From Lytechinus pictus (Eukaryota; Echinodermata; Echinoidea; Temnopleuroida; Toxopneustidae): 64,000 nt of DNA. Below, one piece after another: positions 11,513 to 22,800 of the stretch. The notes beneath the pieces were generated by a model. That model was not told the origin of the DNA. It searched no databases and worked only from the letters and a program-made list of their open reading frames with translations. Every line of letters begins with the position of its first letter. Within the stretch, counting starts at the first letter, position 1. Where the stretch lies: positions 25,024,501 through 25,088,500 of the forward strand of contig NC_087262.1 of assembly GCF_037042905.1 (NCBI RefSeq). The letters run 5' to 3'. A program made the translations under genes and the position numbers.

Positions 11513-12460
11513 CCGGGACAGCCCGACCAGCTGCCCTGGACAACTCGACTGGGTAGAGTTGTCCAATGTCCAGGGTTGGCTCCTGTTCAAAAAATTCTTC
11601 TTCAAAATTTCATGAAATGAGTTTTCCACCTTTGCTTCAAAAGCATTTTTCTGCATAATCTATGTTTCTACAATACATTCTTGACAAAACATTTGAAATT
11701 TCTGATGCTTTTTTAGCCCTTTTAAAAGAGAATAAAACAAGTTCTCTTGAGAATATCTTGATAATCCGGTACCGCCGGCGAGCTCAGTGTTCAAGGTCTA
11801 CATATTTGAGTTGATTTTTCTGTTTCTTGACATATTTCAGTGGTGAGGGTAACTGGAGGGTATGCTATTTTATATTTTCATATTCCATTTTCACATTTCC
11901 TCTACTTATTTACAGTTATTGCATTTCACAAAGCTGATATTTAACACAAACTTGTTGAGATAGTTAACCTTCAAAGGACAGTGAAGCAGTGCACTGAGTG
12001 TGGAACTCTCGACTGCGAGGTCAAACTTACTAATTTTAGTAAATTTTTCCACCTCTCGACATAATCAATGGCAAGGGTGTGCTAATTTATATTTCCAGAC
12101 AAACTATCTCCATAAGTATGTCAGCCACTTTGTGACATGCAATAACTTTAAAATAAGTAGAGGAAATGTGAAGAAGGAATATGAAAATACAAAATTTAGC
12201 TCATATGTCAAGAGACGGAAAAATAAACTCAAATAATTATGTAGACCTTGAACCCTGAACACTGGACGGAGCTTGCCGGCGGTATCATATTATCAAGATA
12301 TTTGAAATAAACTTTCCGTCAAGTATAAACATATATATGCAGAAAAATACTTTTGAAGCAAAGTTGGAAAATTTATTTCATGAACAAGAAGAATTCAAGT
12401 GGTCAAAATGTCCGAACCGGAGCCAACCCTGGACAACTTGACCTGGTCGGACTGTCCGGG
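11513..12460. mobile_element. Large foldback element, arms about 450 bp
   Basis: The left arm starting CCGGGACAGCCCGACCAG is mirrored by the right arm, whose reverse complement starts CCCGGACAGTCCGACCAG. Pairing continues far inward, with shared TCCAGGGTTGGCTCC, TACCGCCGGC, TTCAAGGTCTACATA and CACATTTCCTCTACTTATTT. The arms are diverged and contain indels, and almost no unique centre remains. No target duplication was identified. Confidence 0.65.
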
Positions 12461-12492
12461 CCCCGATGATTTGTTTTCAAAAGTCAAAATTG

Positions 12493-12534
12493 CTTGGTTC
12501 AATTAGATCTAGTCTAGACTCTAGATCTAATTGA
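12493..12534. repeat. Short near-perfect palindrome
   Basis: GGTTCAATTAGATCTAG is mirrored by CTAGATCTAATTGAACC around a central TCTAGA-like core. It lies 30 bp outside the preceding foldback element. Confidence 0.6.
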
Positions 12535-12539
12535 ACCAG

Positions 12540-13918
12540 TCAGATATAGATCTATAGCCTCGCTTTGCTTCAACATAATTTTTATATGGACTGAAATTAG
12601 CAACCAAATCATGCAAACATGCGGCAAATCTTTTGGTTGGTAACTTCAGTCCATTCAAAATTACCGGGAAGCCAAGCATTCAATTATTGCAAGGTTAGTA
12701 TGCTATACTAACCTCGCACCATGAACGTGATTACACAATGTATTTTGGAGTTGTCGATAAACATCGCTTCATAACAGGCACAACGTTTGCCGAAACTCGT
12801 TCCACTACTCACTGGGGCTCTTTCCGGTGAGTATCTTTCAGTTTTTAATTTTTTTACAATTATTTTTGTTATATATAAAAAGCACATTAAAAATAGCAAA
12901 ATCGCTTACCTCGGCCAGGAAAGGTGCTTCGCATATCACTTCGACGGACATAAAAGAAAGCTTGATGGTGGCGCTAATACTATTCACAACCTTAATTCAG
13001 CTTGTCAGTATTTTATAACTACATGTATGTCTAAATTCATTAAATGTGCAATTCTTATGATTATTTGATAAAATATACACAGCAATAAATGCAATAATTT
13101 AAAAAACGTACTTTTAGATAATTATTGCCGACGATAACACTTTTCGGAAAACATTTGAAGCAATGAAACAAAAAATAGAACAAAGCCAGCACTGGGAGCC
13201 TTTGTTCGTGTGTCAATAAATGTTTTTATCAAAGTCTATACAATAAAAAGATTGGACACTTTGCCGACTTTGCGTAACGCTTTGCATCGATTTACGTGTA
13301 AAATAATTTAAGTGTCTAGTCTTTCCCTTGTAGTGTCTTTGATATGAATATAAATTGCGCACCCTCTTCAGGCTAAAAATTCCTGGCACAAGGGTGCTAC
13401 ATGTAGTCACCGACGTCAAGATCAATCAAGATAAAAATATATTACAGAATGCTCAGAAGCTCATGGACATGCCGGAAGGAACTATATATTGTTTGGTAAG
13501 TATTATAGCACAATTTAAACATATTTTTTTTCTTTTGCCAAATCCGAAAATTGCGCAAAATCCCATGGCCCATGGTGTGCCTCCCACCTTCCTCGCACGA
13601 AGCAAAGTGACGTCTGTCTGACTCACTCACTCACGTCACCATGCTCACTGAGAATTCGATAAACGTCAAGATCAGTGCCTAAAAGCCTAAAAAGGCTAAA
13701 TACAGCGGTTCCCAATCACGATATTTCTAAAAGCAGTGGGCATATTGTTTAATGACTTTGAAATGTGATTGAGAGACTTGCCATGACGTTTGTGAACAAT
13801 TTCTGGTGGGTAAATTTCCTCGAAGTCGGCCGGTGTGCGAAACTGCATTAGCGCCGCGCCTATAATAGAAGGCAAAAGCCGACACATAAATGAATAACTG
13901 GGACTTAGAAATGATCAG
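12540..13918. other. Intergenic, no gene seen
   Basis: AT-rich sequence without a recognised gene. Short open frames show no family resemblance. Confidence 0.4.
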
Positions 13919-13927
13919 CTTTCTGCT

Positions 13928-14455
13928 TAACCCAGAGAGCTCCCGCCCGCGCAGCGGGCGGGAGCCCAGAAGCTCACAGTGTATTCTACCATTGCCACCG
14001 AACAAGGGTGATTTATGGTCTAAATATTTCTCCAAATGAATTGTGAAAACAAAAAGTGTACAATTACCACGATTATATGGATGAAGGTCTAGCGAGTGGC
14101 AGATTCCTGACATCTGAGCACAGTCTGGAACCTCAAAAAAACCAAAAGTTCTCTCCTTCTACCCAGTCTCGATCGGCCGTTTTGTTACGATTTTTAACAA
14201 AAATGGCCGATCGAGACGGGATAGAAGCAGAGAACTTTTCGTTTTTTTGAGGTTCCAGACTGTGCTCAGATGTCAGGAATCTGCCACTCGCTAGACCTTC
14301 ATCCATATAATCGTGGTAATTGTACACTTTTTGTTTTCACAATTCATTTGGAGAAATATTTAGACCATAAATCACCCTTGTCCGGTGGCAATGGTAGAAT
14401 ACACTGTGAGCTTCTGGGCTCCCGCCCGCTGCGCGGACGGGAGCTCTCTGGGTTA
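13928..14455. mobile_element. Full palindromic MITE with 9-bp TSD (Mutator-like?)
   Basis: Two arms of about 260 bp are nearly perfect inverted copies meeting near 14191. Ends read TAACCCAGAGAGCTCCCG. The 9-mer CTTTCTGCT lies immediately outside both ends (13919-13927 and 14456-14464), a clear target duplication. A 9-bp duplication with very long inverted repeats fits Mutator-like elements; that assignment is inference. The equal short open frames on both strands come from the palindrome and are not genes. Confidence 0.8.
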
Positions 14456-14464
14456 CTTTCTGCT

Positions 14465-16040
14465 GAGATTGCAAAAAAAAAATTAGTGAACATAAAGCCT
14501 GTTGGTATTTCAATCTTGGCTTCCTCAATCTTTCACACCAGAGATTTACATCTCACTTCTCTTCTTCCAAAACTTTAATAATTCATTGATATTCTATACA
14601 ACTTACGCCTTTTGACTTGGTTTGAAGTTGAAGACAACTCAGCTTTGACTGCACTGGTCTCTTGTGTTGTTCTCGATACGCGATCCGTGTTTTCTTTTTC
14701 TTCCCCCGGCCAACTAACGTAGAGGGCGTAAACATGAATGGAATTGAGCAGGGAATTCGGAAGTGCGTCTTGTTCCAATTTGGCACTGAAACCCGGGAAA
14801 CAAAAAGGGGCCTTTTTAAACTAAAAAAATACAAAAAGAGGAGAAATCTCACTAAGTGATATTGATTCAGGCTTACCTATGAAGTACTGCAATTACCATT
14901 GTCATCATCACCACACCACCACCACCACAATCATCACCATAATCATCACAACCACCACCATCATCAACTTCATTATCAATTATATTCATGTATAAAGATA
15001 TTTACTACAACGACAAGGCCATCCTAACCCGTGGCGTTAACCAGAAGTGTTCCAACATCTTTTAAACCTAAACATATTGGTATTTTCCTTAGGGGATGTC
15101 AGTTAGGAATACAATATTTTTTAAAAGAGCTGTGTATCAAACAAATCTTTAAATTATATATTTTTTTATATTTCAGAGCTACAGCATTTGGATATGATTT
15201 GCTACTTTTCAATTACATTTATTTCAAGTTCGATTTCCAATTTTATATAATTCTTATATTAACAAATAGATTCCAATGTCATAACTTTCATAGGACCTTC
15301 AAAACCAGTCTGGTATTTGTATACAATTAATATAAATGCTTTCAGCCTCGTATGCATATTATTTAAAATCTCTGACTGGAAATATAGAGAGGGCACCGAC
15401 TGCTGAAAATTTTAAATATGCCCCCAAGGCCCCCTCCCCCCATGGACTCTCAAGATCAAAATATGAGATGCCTCTTAATCTGGGGGTGTTTCATAAAACT
15501 TGTTAAAATAAAAAAAATCAATAACAATTAAAAGCTACTGAAATCCTGTCTGATTGGTTGATGGGTATTTAAAAAAATGAAATTGTGCATTTATTATCAT
15601 AACAAGTCTTTATGAGGCGAGAGACTGTTCATTGATAATGCATACATCAACATACACACTCATTAAGCCAATTTGCACAATTAATTGACAATGGCTGCCC
15701 CACCAGAGGGCATAAAATCACAGAAGGGGAGGGGGGGGGGGAAACAAGAAATATAACTCATATTTATTGTGTAACACACAATTTATTTCAATCATCTGAT
15801 CACGTTGCCATAATTATTATAGTAGTATCACACTTATATTGGCTGGCAAGTATTCACAAACACAGTCTAGAAATAACAAGATAGTCAATAGCTTTCTGAT
15901 AAAGCCCCTTCTTAACAAAATGGACTGAATTTCCAATTCCTTGGCCAAGGCACACACACACACAAAAAAACATAAGACTTGAGGCGTTCTAAGGCCAATG
16001 TCAAGTATCAAGACACTACAAAATTGAATTAAACCAAATC
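14465..16040. other. Intergenic with simple repeats
   Basis: Contains a CAC/ATC-rich microsatellite at about 14895-14970, a possible MITE remnant starting GGGTGTTTCATAAAAC at 15484 and a poly-G run near 15727-15740. No gene was recognised. Confidence 0.45.
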
Positions 16041-16049
16041 CATGATAAT

Positions 16050-16190
16050 AAAATAATAATAGTTACATTCATATAGTGCCTTACTTTGCATTTCTCCAAG
16101 CGCTTTAAGTGTAATTATCAATACCCCGGTCATTGGACCCATCACTGTTCTACACATAAAGTGCACCATCTCCACTCCAATAAAGTGAAA
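16050..16190 (+). repeat. Dispersed repeat with CCCCGGTCATTGGA core
   Basis: It starts after AATAATAAT and contains GCGCTTTAAG, ATTATCAATACCCCGGTCATTGGA-like sequence (core ACCCCGGTCATTGGA) and AAAGTGCACCATCTCCACTCC. A second copy at 18930-19110 has the same modules in the same order and orientation. Confidence 0.55.
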
Positions 16191-17065
16191 ACTGCTACCA
16201 TCTCCTATGCACCTTTTCATAATTGAGACCGATAATTTCACTTGCAAAATACATACAAAAACCTACAGAAACCAAAAAAAAAATAATTAAAACAAACAAG
16301 GATTTGCACTTGTATTTCAAATTACAGCTCTTTCGCTGGTATTCTCATAGCATTATAAAGCTAACCCTAGGTTACCCGAGACCACGTTTCTATGGAATGC
16401 CACTGCAGATTTTCGAATTTTGCAGTGAAATGTGTCCAGGAAGTGAAAGATCAGTTTGCAAGCACCAAGGGTTTAATGTTTGGATATCCATGGTAAGTCA
16501 AGCATATTTGTGTGTTTTTAAAAAATCTTTTATCACTCATTATGGGGAAAATATTCACAGTACCTGTTGGACCTTATTTTGCTACTAGTCACATGCTAAC
16601 ATCAATAAACTTAGTTCAATTTATTGTCAGGTCTTATCAAATGATAATAATGATATTAACATGTTACTTATATCTTGAGCTCTTCACAAATGAAAACAGT
16701 GCATGCATAATATAATATAGAATTATGATAATTTCAACCAAAATGTCATTACGCTGCATCAAATATATCACATAACATTATGATTCATCAATTAGTTTGC
16801 ATTATATTACATTTTATTTACAAAACCCATTGCATTAAATTACATCAAAAGTATCATAGTATATTCCTCTACATTATGCTACAACATTTAAAAAAGGATG
16901 GAGTCTTAATGGGAGAAAAATAAATGGCCTCTTATTATGCAATGAAAAAAAAAAACAGACAAGCCTGCACAAGTAAAACTTCCATACGTCAGATAAATGA
17001 CAAAGTCAAAGGAATATGCAAAGCATATGTCATTGCATCTTTTAAGTTGACTTCAGACAGATCAG

Positions 17066-17134
17066 ACAGAATACTTCACGAGGTGAAAGGTGATGATCCA
17101 TTCATTTCATCTTTCACCGAATGAAGTATTCTGT
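17066..17134. repeat. Short inverted repeat
   Basis: GACAGAATACTTCA, then GGTGAAAG, is mirrored by CTTTCACC, then TGAAGTATTCTGTC. The loop is about 20 nt. Confidence 0.6.
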
Positions 17135-17925
17135 CCATTGCACAAATGAAAAAATCCTTATTTGTTTTATATGAAATCTGAAAATAGATATTTGTCATTA
17201 TTTTGACATTGATGAATTTCGATGCAGAAGTGCATGCAGTGCGAGTGTTGATTGTCACATACATAATAACACACTGCAACACGAGTGTTTTACGCATAGC
17301 GACGGTGGTCTCAGTGATCGTGCAATGAACAAAATCGTATGGATCTAAAATTGCACAAATTATGACAAATGGGCTGAATGATCGATACCAAACAACCGAT
17401 CAAATGACAAGGATCTATCTAGGTGTCATATAAACTGTTATCTTTGCCACAAATATTGAAAAGGAAGACGAAATATAGCATTTCAAACAAGTTTTGACTG
17501 TACATCATAACTTCTTCAGTGTGCATACAGTGTGTATAGCTACAATGATTATAAACATTAATATCATAATTACTACAATGCATTTCTCCATAAGAAAGGC
17601 TACAGATTGTATTACATAAGAATACCCATCGATGGAACATACTGAATGCTGTTTTTATTATCATTATTTTAGTTCATGAAAAACATTGTACTCATCCAAA
17701 CTAAACACAAACAAACAAAACAAATTATTCACATCAAATCCATAAGGAGCAATTGACATAACCAGAAAAAAATAATATGAAGGCAAGTTATTTGAAGCAC
17801 ATCTTGAAAAGTACCATGATTGATGTTCTTCACAAGTTATGAATTCATCAAAACACTACAAAGTTTGTTATATTACATTAAAGTAAATTCCTGTTGAGTT
17901 GAAATTGGGAAGAAACCACTCTAAT

Positions 17926-18145
17926 GGGGCGTTGCAAGAAACTTGTGATCAATTGCAAGTCTATTTTAAGTCCTGAAATCAATCATATATCTCATAGTTA
18001 ATTGCAAATTAGTGATTGATTTCTAATCTGCTCCTTGAAACAAGAAGTTTAATCTGATTTGCTACAGCTAACGTTGATCTATCAGTTGTAAAATTGCAAT
18101 AAAATATTTGCAATTGATCGCAAATATTTTCTTGCAACACCCCCC
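17926..18145. mobile_element. MITE with GTTGCAAGAAA ends
   Basis: GGGGCGTTGCAAGAAA on the left pairs with TTTCTTGCAACACCCC on the right. The interior has several ATTGCAA and TGATCAATTG motifs in both orientations. It is about 220 bp and non-coding. Confidence 0.6.
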
Positions 18146-18929
18146 CCCCTAGTGCAGTATAGAGCACTGAAGTGATGGTGTCACCCAATGTTTTTGTTTG
18201 CATTTCAGTGGTTTGGAAAACATGTTAGGTAGAACATGGGGCCCAAGATGGTTCCTGGACATTTGCTCCGGCAACAATTACTCTGCTGTAAATTCACCAC
18301 ACTAATGGAATGACCAACTTCAACCCTGGATTTAACGCTATACCTTATCCTAAACCTTACATAAAACCCTACTGCAACCCTAACCCTACATCTCAGACGA
18401 AATAAAGCCCAGAGCAATTGACCCAGGGAACAAATATTGTGTCACCGCCCCAGATATGGCTTCATGAATACCTACCTAGCCACATTGAAATATGGGTCAC
18501 TATATTCAAGGACTTGTTTTCTCTCCTTGATTTCACTTCTAGTTCTGAAAGAGGAGTCGTGTGAAAGGCTGAACAAAAGCACTCTATACTTTGTAACAGA
18601 TAATAAATATAAGCAATGTAGATCACTCCTGCCATTGGCAACAAAACCATGAAAAATAATGGGAAGATTCAATAAAAAATCTACACCACATCAGTATGGG
18701 TAATTTTCATGTTAATTTTAAATTGAGTCAAACTGGGAGTCGAAAGAAAAAGGAACCCAACTTAATGATAATACATGAAGATTCTCTTGAAAATAAAATT
18801 ATAATAGTCTGGATATTGCATCACTGTATAAAGTTTTATACACAAACCAAATGTAATTTATGATTCATCAAATATTAAATGGACATTAACATCAGATCTT
18901 GACCTTGTTTATTTTCCATTAGATTGAAA

Positions 18930-19120
18930 TAATAATAATAATAATAATAATAATAGCCAATTTTTATAAAGCGCTTTTCCCTGAATGGCTCAAAGCGCGT
19001 TACAGCATATTATTACCCCGGTCATTGGATTCATTTCAATCCCGCACGAAAAGTGCACAATATCCACTCCCTGGGAAGCATTCCTTGCATTCATCGCAGC
19101 CTCATTATGGCGCTGGCAAA
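18930..19120 (+). repeat. Second copy of the CCCCGGTCATTGGA repeat
   Basis: It opens with an (AAT)n run, then TTTTTATAAAGCGC, CAAAGCGCGTTACAG, ATTATTACCCCGGTCATTGG and AAAGTGCAC..ATCCACTCCC. This matches the copy at 16050. Confidence 0.6.
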
Positions 19121-19326
19121 ATCAAAATCAAAATATGACTACTGGGTAATTTGTCCCTCTAATTTTTGTTTCTCTTTGTTTTATTGTCATAAATTCTGCG
19201 AGTCTTAAAGAGCAGGTTTTTCACGACGCTCATGATTCTTCTGCTGATTACTCAGAAAACTCATTTATTTCCAAACCCATTTGGCACATCATTTCAACCT
19301 ATACAAACAAAGACTTGAGTGGTAAT

Positions 19327-19332
19327 TTTATT
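19327..19332 (-). promoter_or_regulatory. Candidate poly(A) signal of ATAD1
   Basis: AATAAA on the minus strand, about 165 nt past the ATAD1 stop codon. Another AATAAA lies at 19269-19264. Which one is used cannot be told from sequence alone. Confidence 0.35.
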
Positions 19333-19494
19333 CTCTGTTTTTTTTTTTTGGGGGGGGGGACTGTCACATCAACTTGTACCTATGTTTGGTTTGGATTTCA
19401 AGTCACAGCACAAAAAACACCTGCAAGATTATTATCAGTGTATAAAAATCTGACAAAATTCAAATATCAGTTTACAAAAGAAATGAAAAGACTA

Positions 19495-19772
19495 TCAATC
19501 AAGAGGAAGTGAACTTAGAGGTTGTGTGCTGTAATCTTGATGGACCCGTGCTTCCTTTAGCTTGCCTAAAGCTGATAGAATGTCTGCCATACTCAGAGGT
19601 CGAAGGTCATCACTGGCTGCATCTCCTTCAGCACTGCATAATGAATGTGAGAAACATTCAGATAGGGAGGGAGAAAAGAGAATTATCATTTTAATTTATA
19701 TTATTATCACTAATACAATTTGCAGAAGTATCAGAAGCAGCAGTAGTAATAGTAGTCGTAGTAGTAGAAGTA

Positions 19773-19806
<34 letters not shown>

Positions 19807-22800
19807 AAATAGAAGCAGAAGTAGCAATAGAAGGAGTAGAAGTAGAAATAGTAGCAGTAGTGGTAGGATGAGGAGTGATAGTTAGTAGTAGTAGAAGTAG
19901 GAGAAGTAGTAGTAGTAGTATAAGTAGTGGTTGTCATAGTAGTAGTAGTAATAGTAGTAGTAGTAGTAGTAATAGTAGTAGTAGTAATAGTAGTAGTAGA
20001 AATAGAAGCAGTAGTAGCAATAGGAGTAGAAGTAGAAATAGTAGCAGTAATAGTAGGATGAGGAGTGATAGTAGTAGTAGTAGAAGTAGTAGTAGAAGTA
20101 GTATAAGTAGTGGTTGTCATAGTAGTAGAAGTCGTAGTAGCAGTAGTAGTAGTAGTTGTAGTAGTAGAAGATGTAGAAGTAGTAATAGTAGTAGAAGTAG
20201 AAGTAGTACAACTATATACCTTTTCATTACTTTATCACACAAAGCCCACAGATTCTTGTGTACCAAATGAACACTTTCTAAACATTTAAACCCCCATGGA
20301 TAAGGTTGGTGGTGGTATGATTTTTTTCTTTTTTTATACTTCACTGTTTATTATGTTGAATTTATAATGAATTGTTAGGCGTTCCTTGGAGTATTCCTTA
20401 CAGTGGATATGTGCACATTAGAAATGTAGTTATTATCATTATTGTTGTTATCATTATTAATATTATCATTGTTGTTGTTATTATTCTTATCATCATCATC
20501 ATTGAAAGTGAATTTTCTGTATAAACAAGAAAAAAAATCATGCTCATGCTGGCTGTCTATACAGAAGAAAGATTTGAAAGGTCCTTGTGCATCTCAATCT
20601 GCCGGAATGAGTTGGGTTTTCTGTATAAAGACAAATCACCAAATATTCAGAGACATTGCAAGAAACTTACACGTGATCTCTGATGCGATACATGCAGGCA
20701 TTCCGGCACATCTCTCTTAGGTCGCTGCCACTGAACTTCTCAGACTTCTCAGCTATTAGGTCTAGATTTACATCATTGTCAACCTAGAAATAAAAATGAT
20801 AAGCATCAGATCAAGGAGTCACTTTTTAAGTATTCAATATCAATAATCATTGATAATAATAATAGTGGGTTCTTATTTAGTGTCACGGACAGCATCATGA
20901 TATTGTGATAGGGGAAGGAAGTGGAAGATGGGTTGGGCAAGATGAACTTAAGGTGACATTACTTTTTAACAATTAAACAATAGATCTATTATAAAGGTTA
21001 AGAACATGAACCTCTCTTTTAACTACTCTTCATTCTCACTTCCTCCCTTATCTACCTATTCCCCCCTTCACTACTTGAAAGAATATGGGGGACCTAATAC
21101 CCACCCAACTTACGCACACTCACCCCGTCGCACCATGACTTTAAAGTACACATGAATTAATCCTGCCTATTTGCAGAGATGTGGTAGAACATTTGATATT
21201 TTTGAACAAAAAAAAAAAATTATAAAAACAAACTACAATCCCCTGCCCTCTCAAATTAAGAATAAACACATTATTACTAAAACAGAAAGCACACATTAGC
21301 CATGTTATACCTCCCCAATGCCCACTTATTTGTTTTTATTTAGTATGATTTGAGGAATATATTTTCCTTTGGGCTTTGATTGGCATGCCTATTTGCAGGT
21401 TAAAAGCAATGTTGAATAACAATATGTTCCTGAACTAAATAGAGCAAGAAAACAAAACTAAAATAATTTGCTCTCACAAGTTTACAATAAACACATTGGC
21501 CATGTTATATCTTCCAGAAGCCTACCTTTTCATCTTTGAGTAAGATTTGTAGTATATGTTTTCTCTGGGCTTTGTCTGGCATTCCTATATGGAATGATGT
21601 GGGCATTCTCCTCAAGATGGCTGCATCAACATCCTGGGGTCGGTTTGTGGCTCCCATCACAATCACCTGAACAGAAAAATAATTCAAGCAATTGGAAATC
21701 TTCTACAAAAATCAACCTGATTTAGCTCATTTATCATGAACATCTAGGTTCACAACATAATATACAACACACAACTATGTTGGATTGGAAAAATGGGACT
21801 AAGCAAGTTAAGGTTCTCTGAACTTATTCTGAAGTTTATTAAACCAACAACATAAGAATGAAACACAAAGTAACAAATGCGACATATTTCTAGATGAATG
21901 TTCTTTTCTCCTCCTCATTATCCTCCTCCCTACCCATCCTCTCTTTCTTCTTATTCTCCAGTGTCTCCTTTTTTCCTTTTTTCTGTCACCTTTAGCTGTC
22001 ATTAGTGATGAGTCCACCTGAAAGTGTCATAAATTTAGTCTCCTTTACCCTGTTCTATCTCCACATTTTCCCATTCTTACTTGATTAAATTTAGAGTTAT
22101 CGTTATTGGTGAGTCCATCCCATAATTTCATGAGCTAAGCCCCCTCCACTATATCCTCCTTTTCCCCCTCCTTCCTTTATTCCCCGTTTACATTTGATCC
22201 TCCTCTCTCCTCCTCAATCTCCTGCTCCTATTCTCCTCATTTCTATTTTATCAAGTCACAGTAATTAATTACCTCACAGCTGTCATTAGTAATAAGTCCA
22301 TCCCATAATGTCATAAACTGAGCTTTCATCATAGCTGTAGCCTCATGATCATGTGATGCTCGTGATCTTAGGAAGGAGTCAATCTCGTCAATAAAGATGA
22401 TGGCTGGTTGGAATTTGGTTGCCTGAATAGTGCAACAAAAGAGATGAAACAGAAAACTGTTAAATAATCACATAGCAGTATGTTATTATTCCAGCTCTAT
22501 CAACCTGAATTTTATTGGGCAAGCTCCTGCTTCTGCATGAGGACTCTTCAAAACAAGTCCATAGTGTTGTACAACACAAGTAGTGAATATTTTCATTGCA
22601 GCCGTTTTGCACCCAGTGAGAGATTTTCATTCAACTTCTCTTTGCTTCACTGAACTCAATTTTTTTTCTTCCAGCTCCTGCAAAATTCTCTATCATCTGT
22701 GTATCTCTTGTGCCTCTGTGCTAAATGTATACTGTATGCATGTTGTTAGAGAAATATTTCAGGAAGGGTTGAATGTAGCATACATGTACATGCCAACCCT

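Noticed and set aside
13727-14578. Matching 102-128 codon ORFs on opposite strands
   Set aside because: They are mirror images caused by the palindromic MITE, not two genes.
19562-20270. Ser/Arg-rich and Tyr/Thr-rich ORFs
   Set aside because: They are produced by the AGT trinucleotide microsatellite in ATAD1 intron 6.
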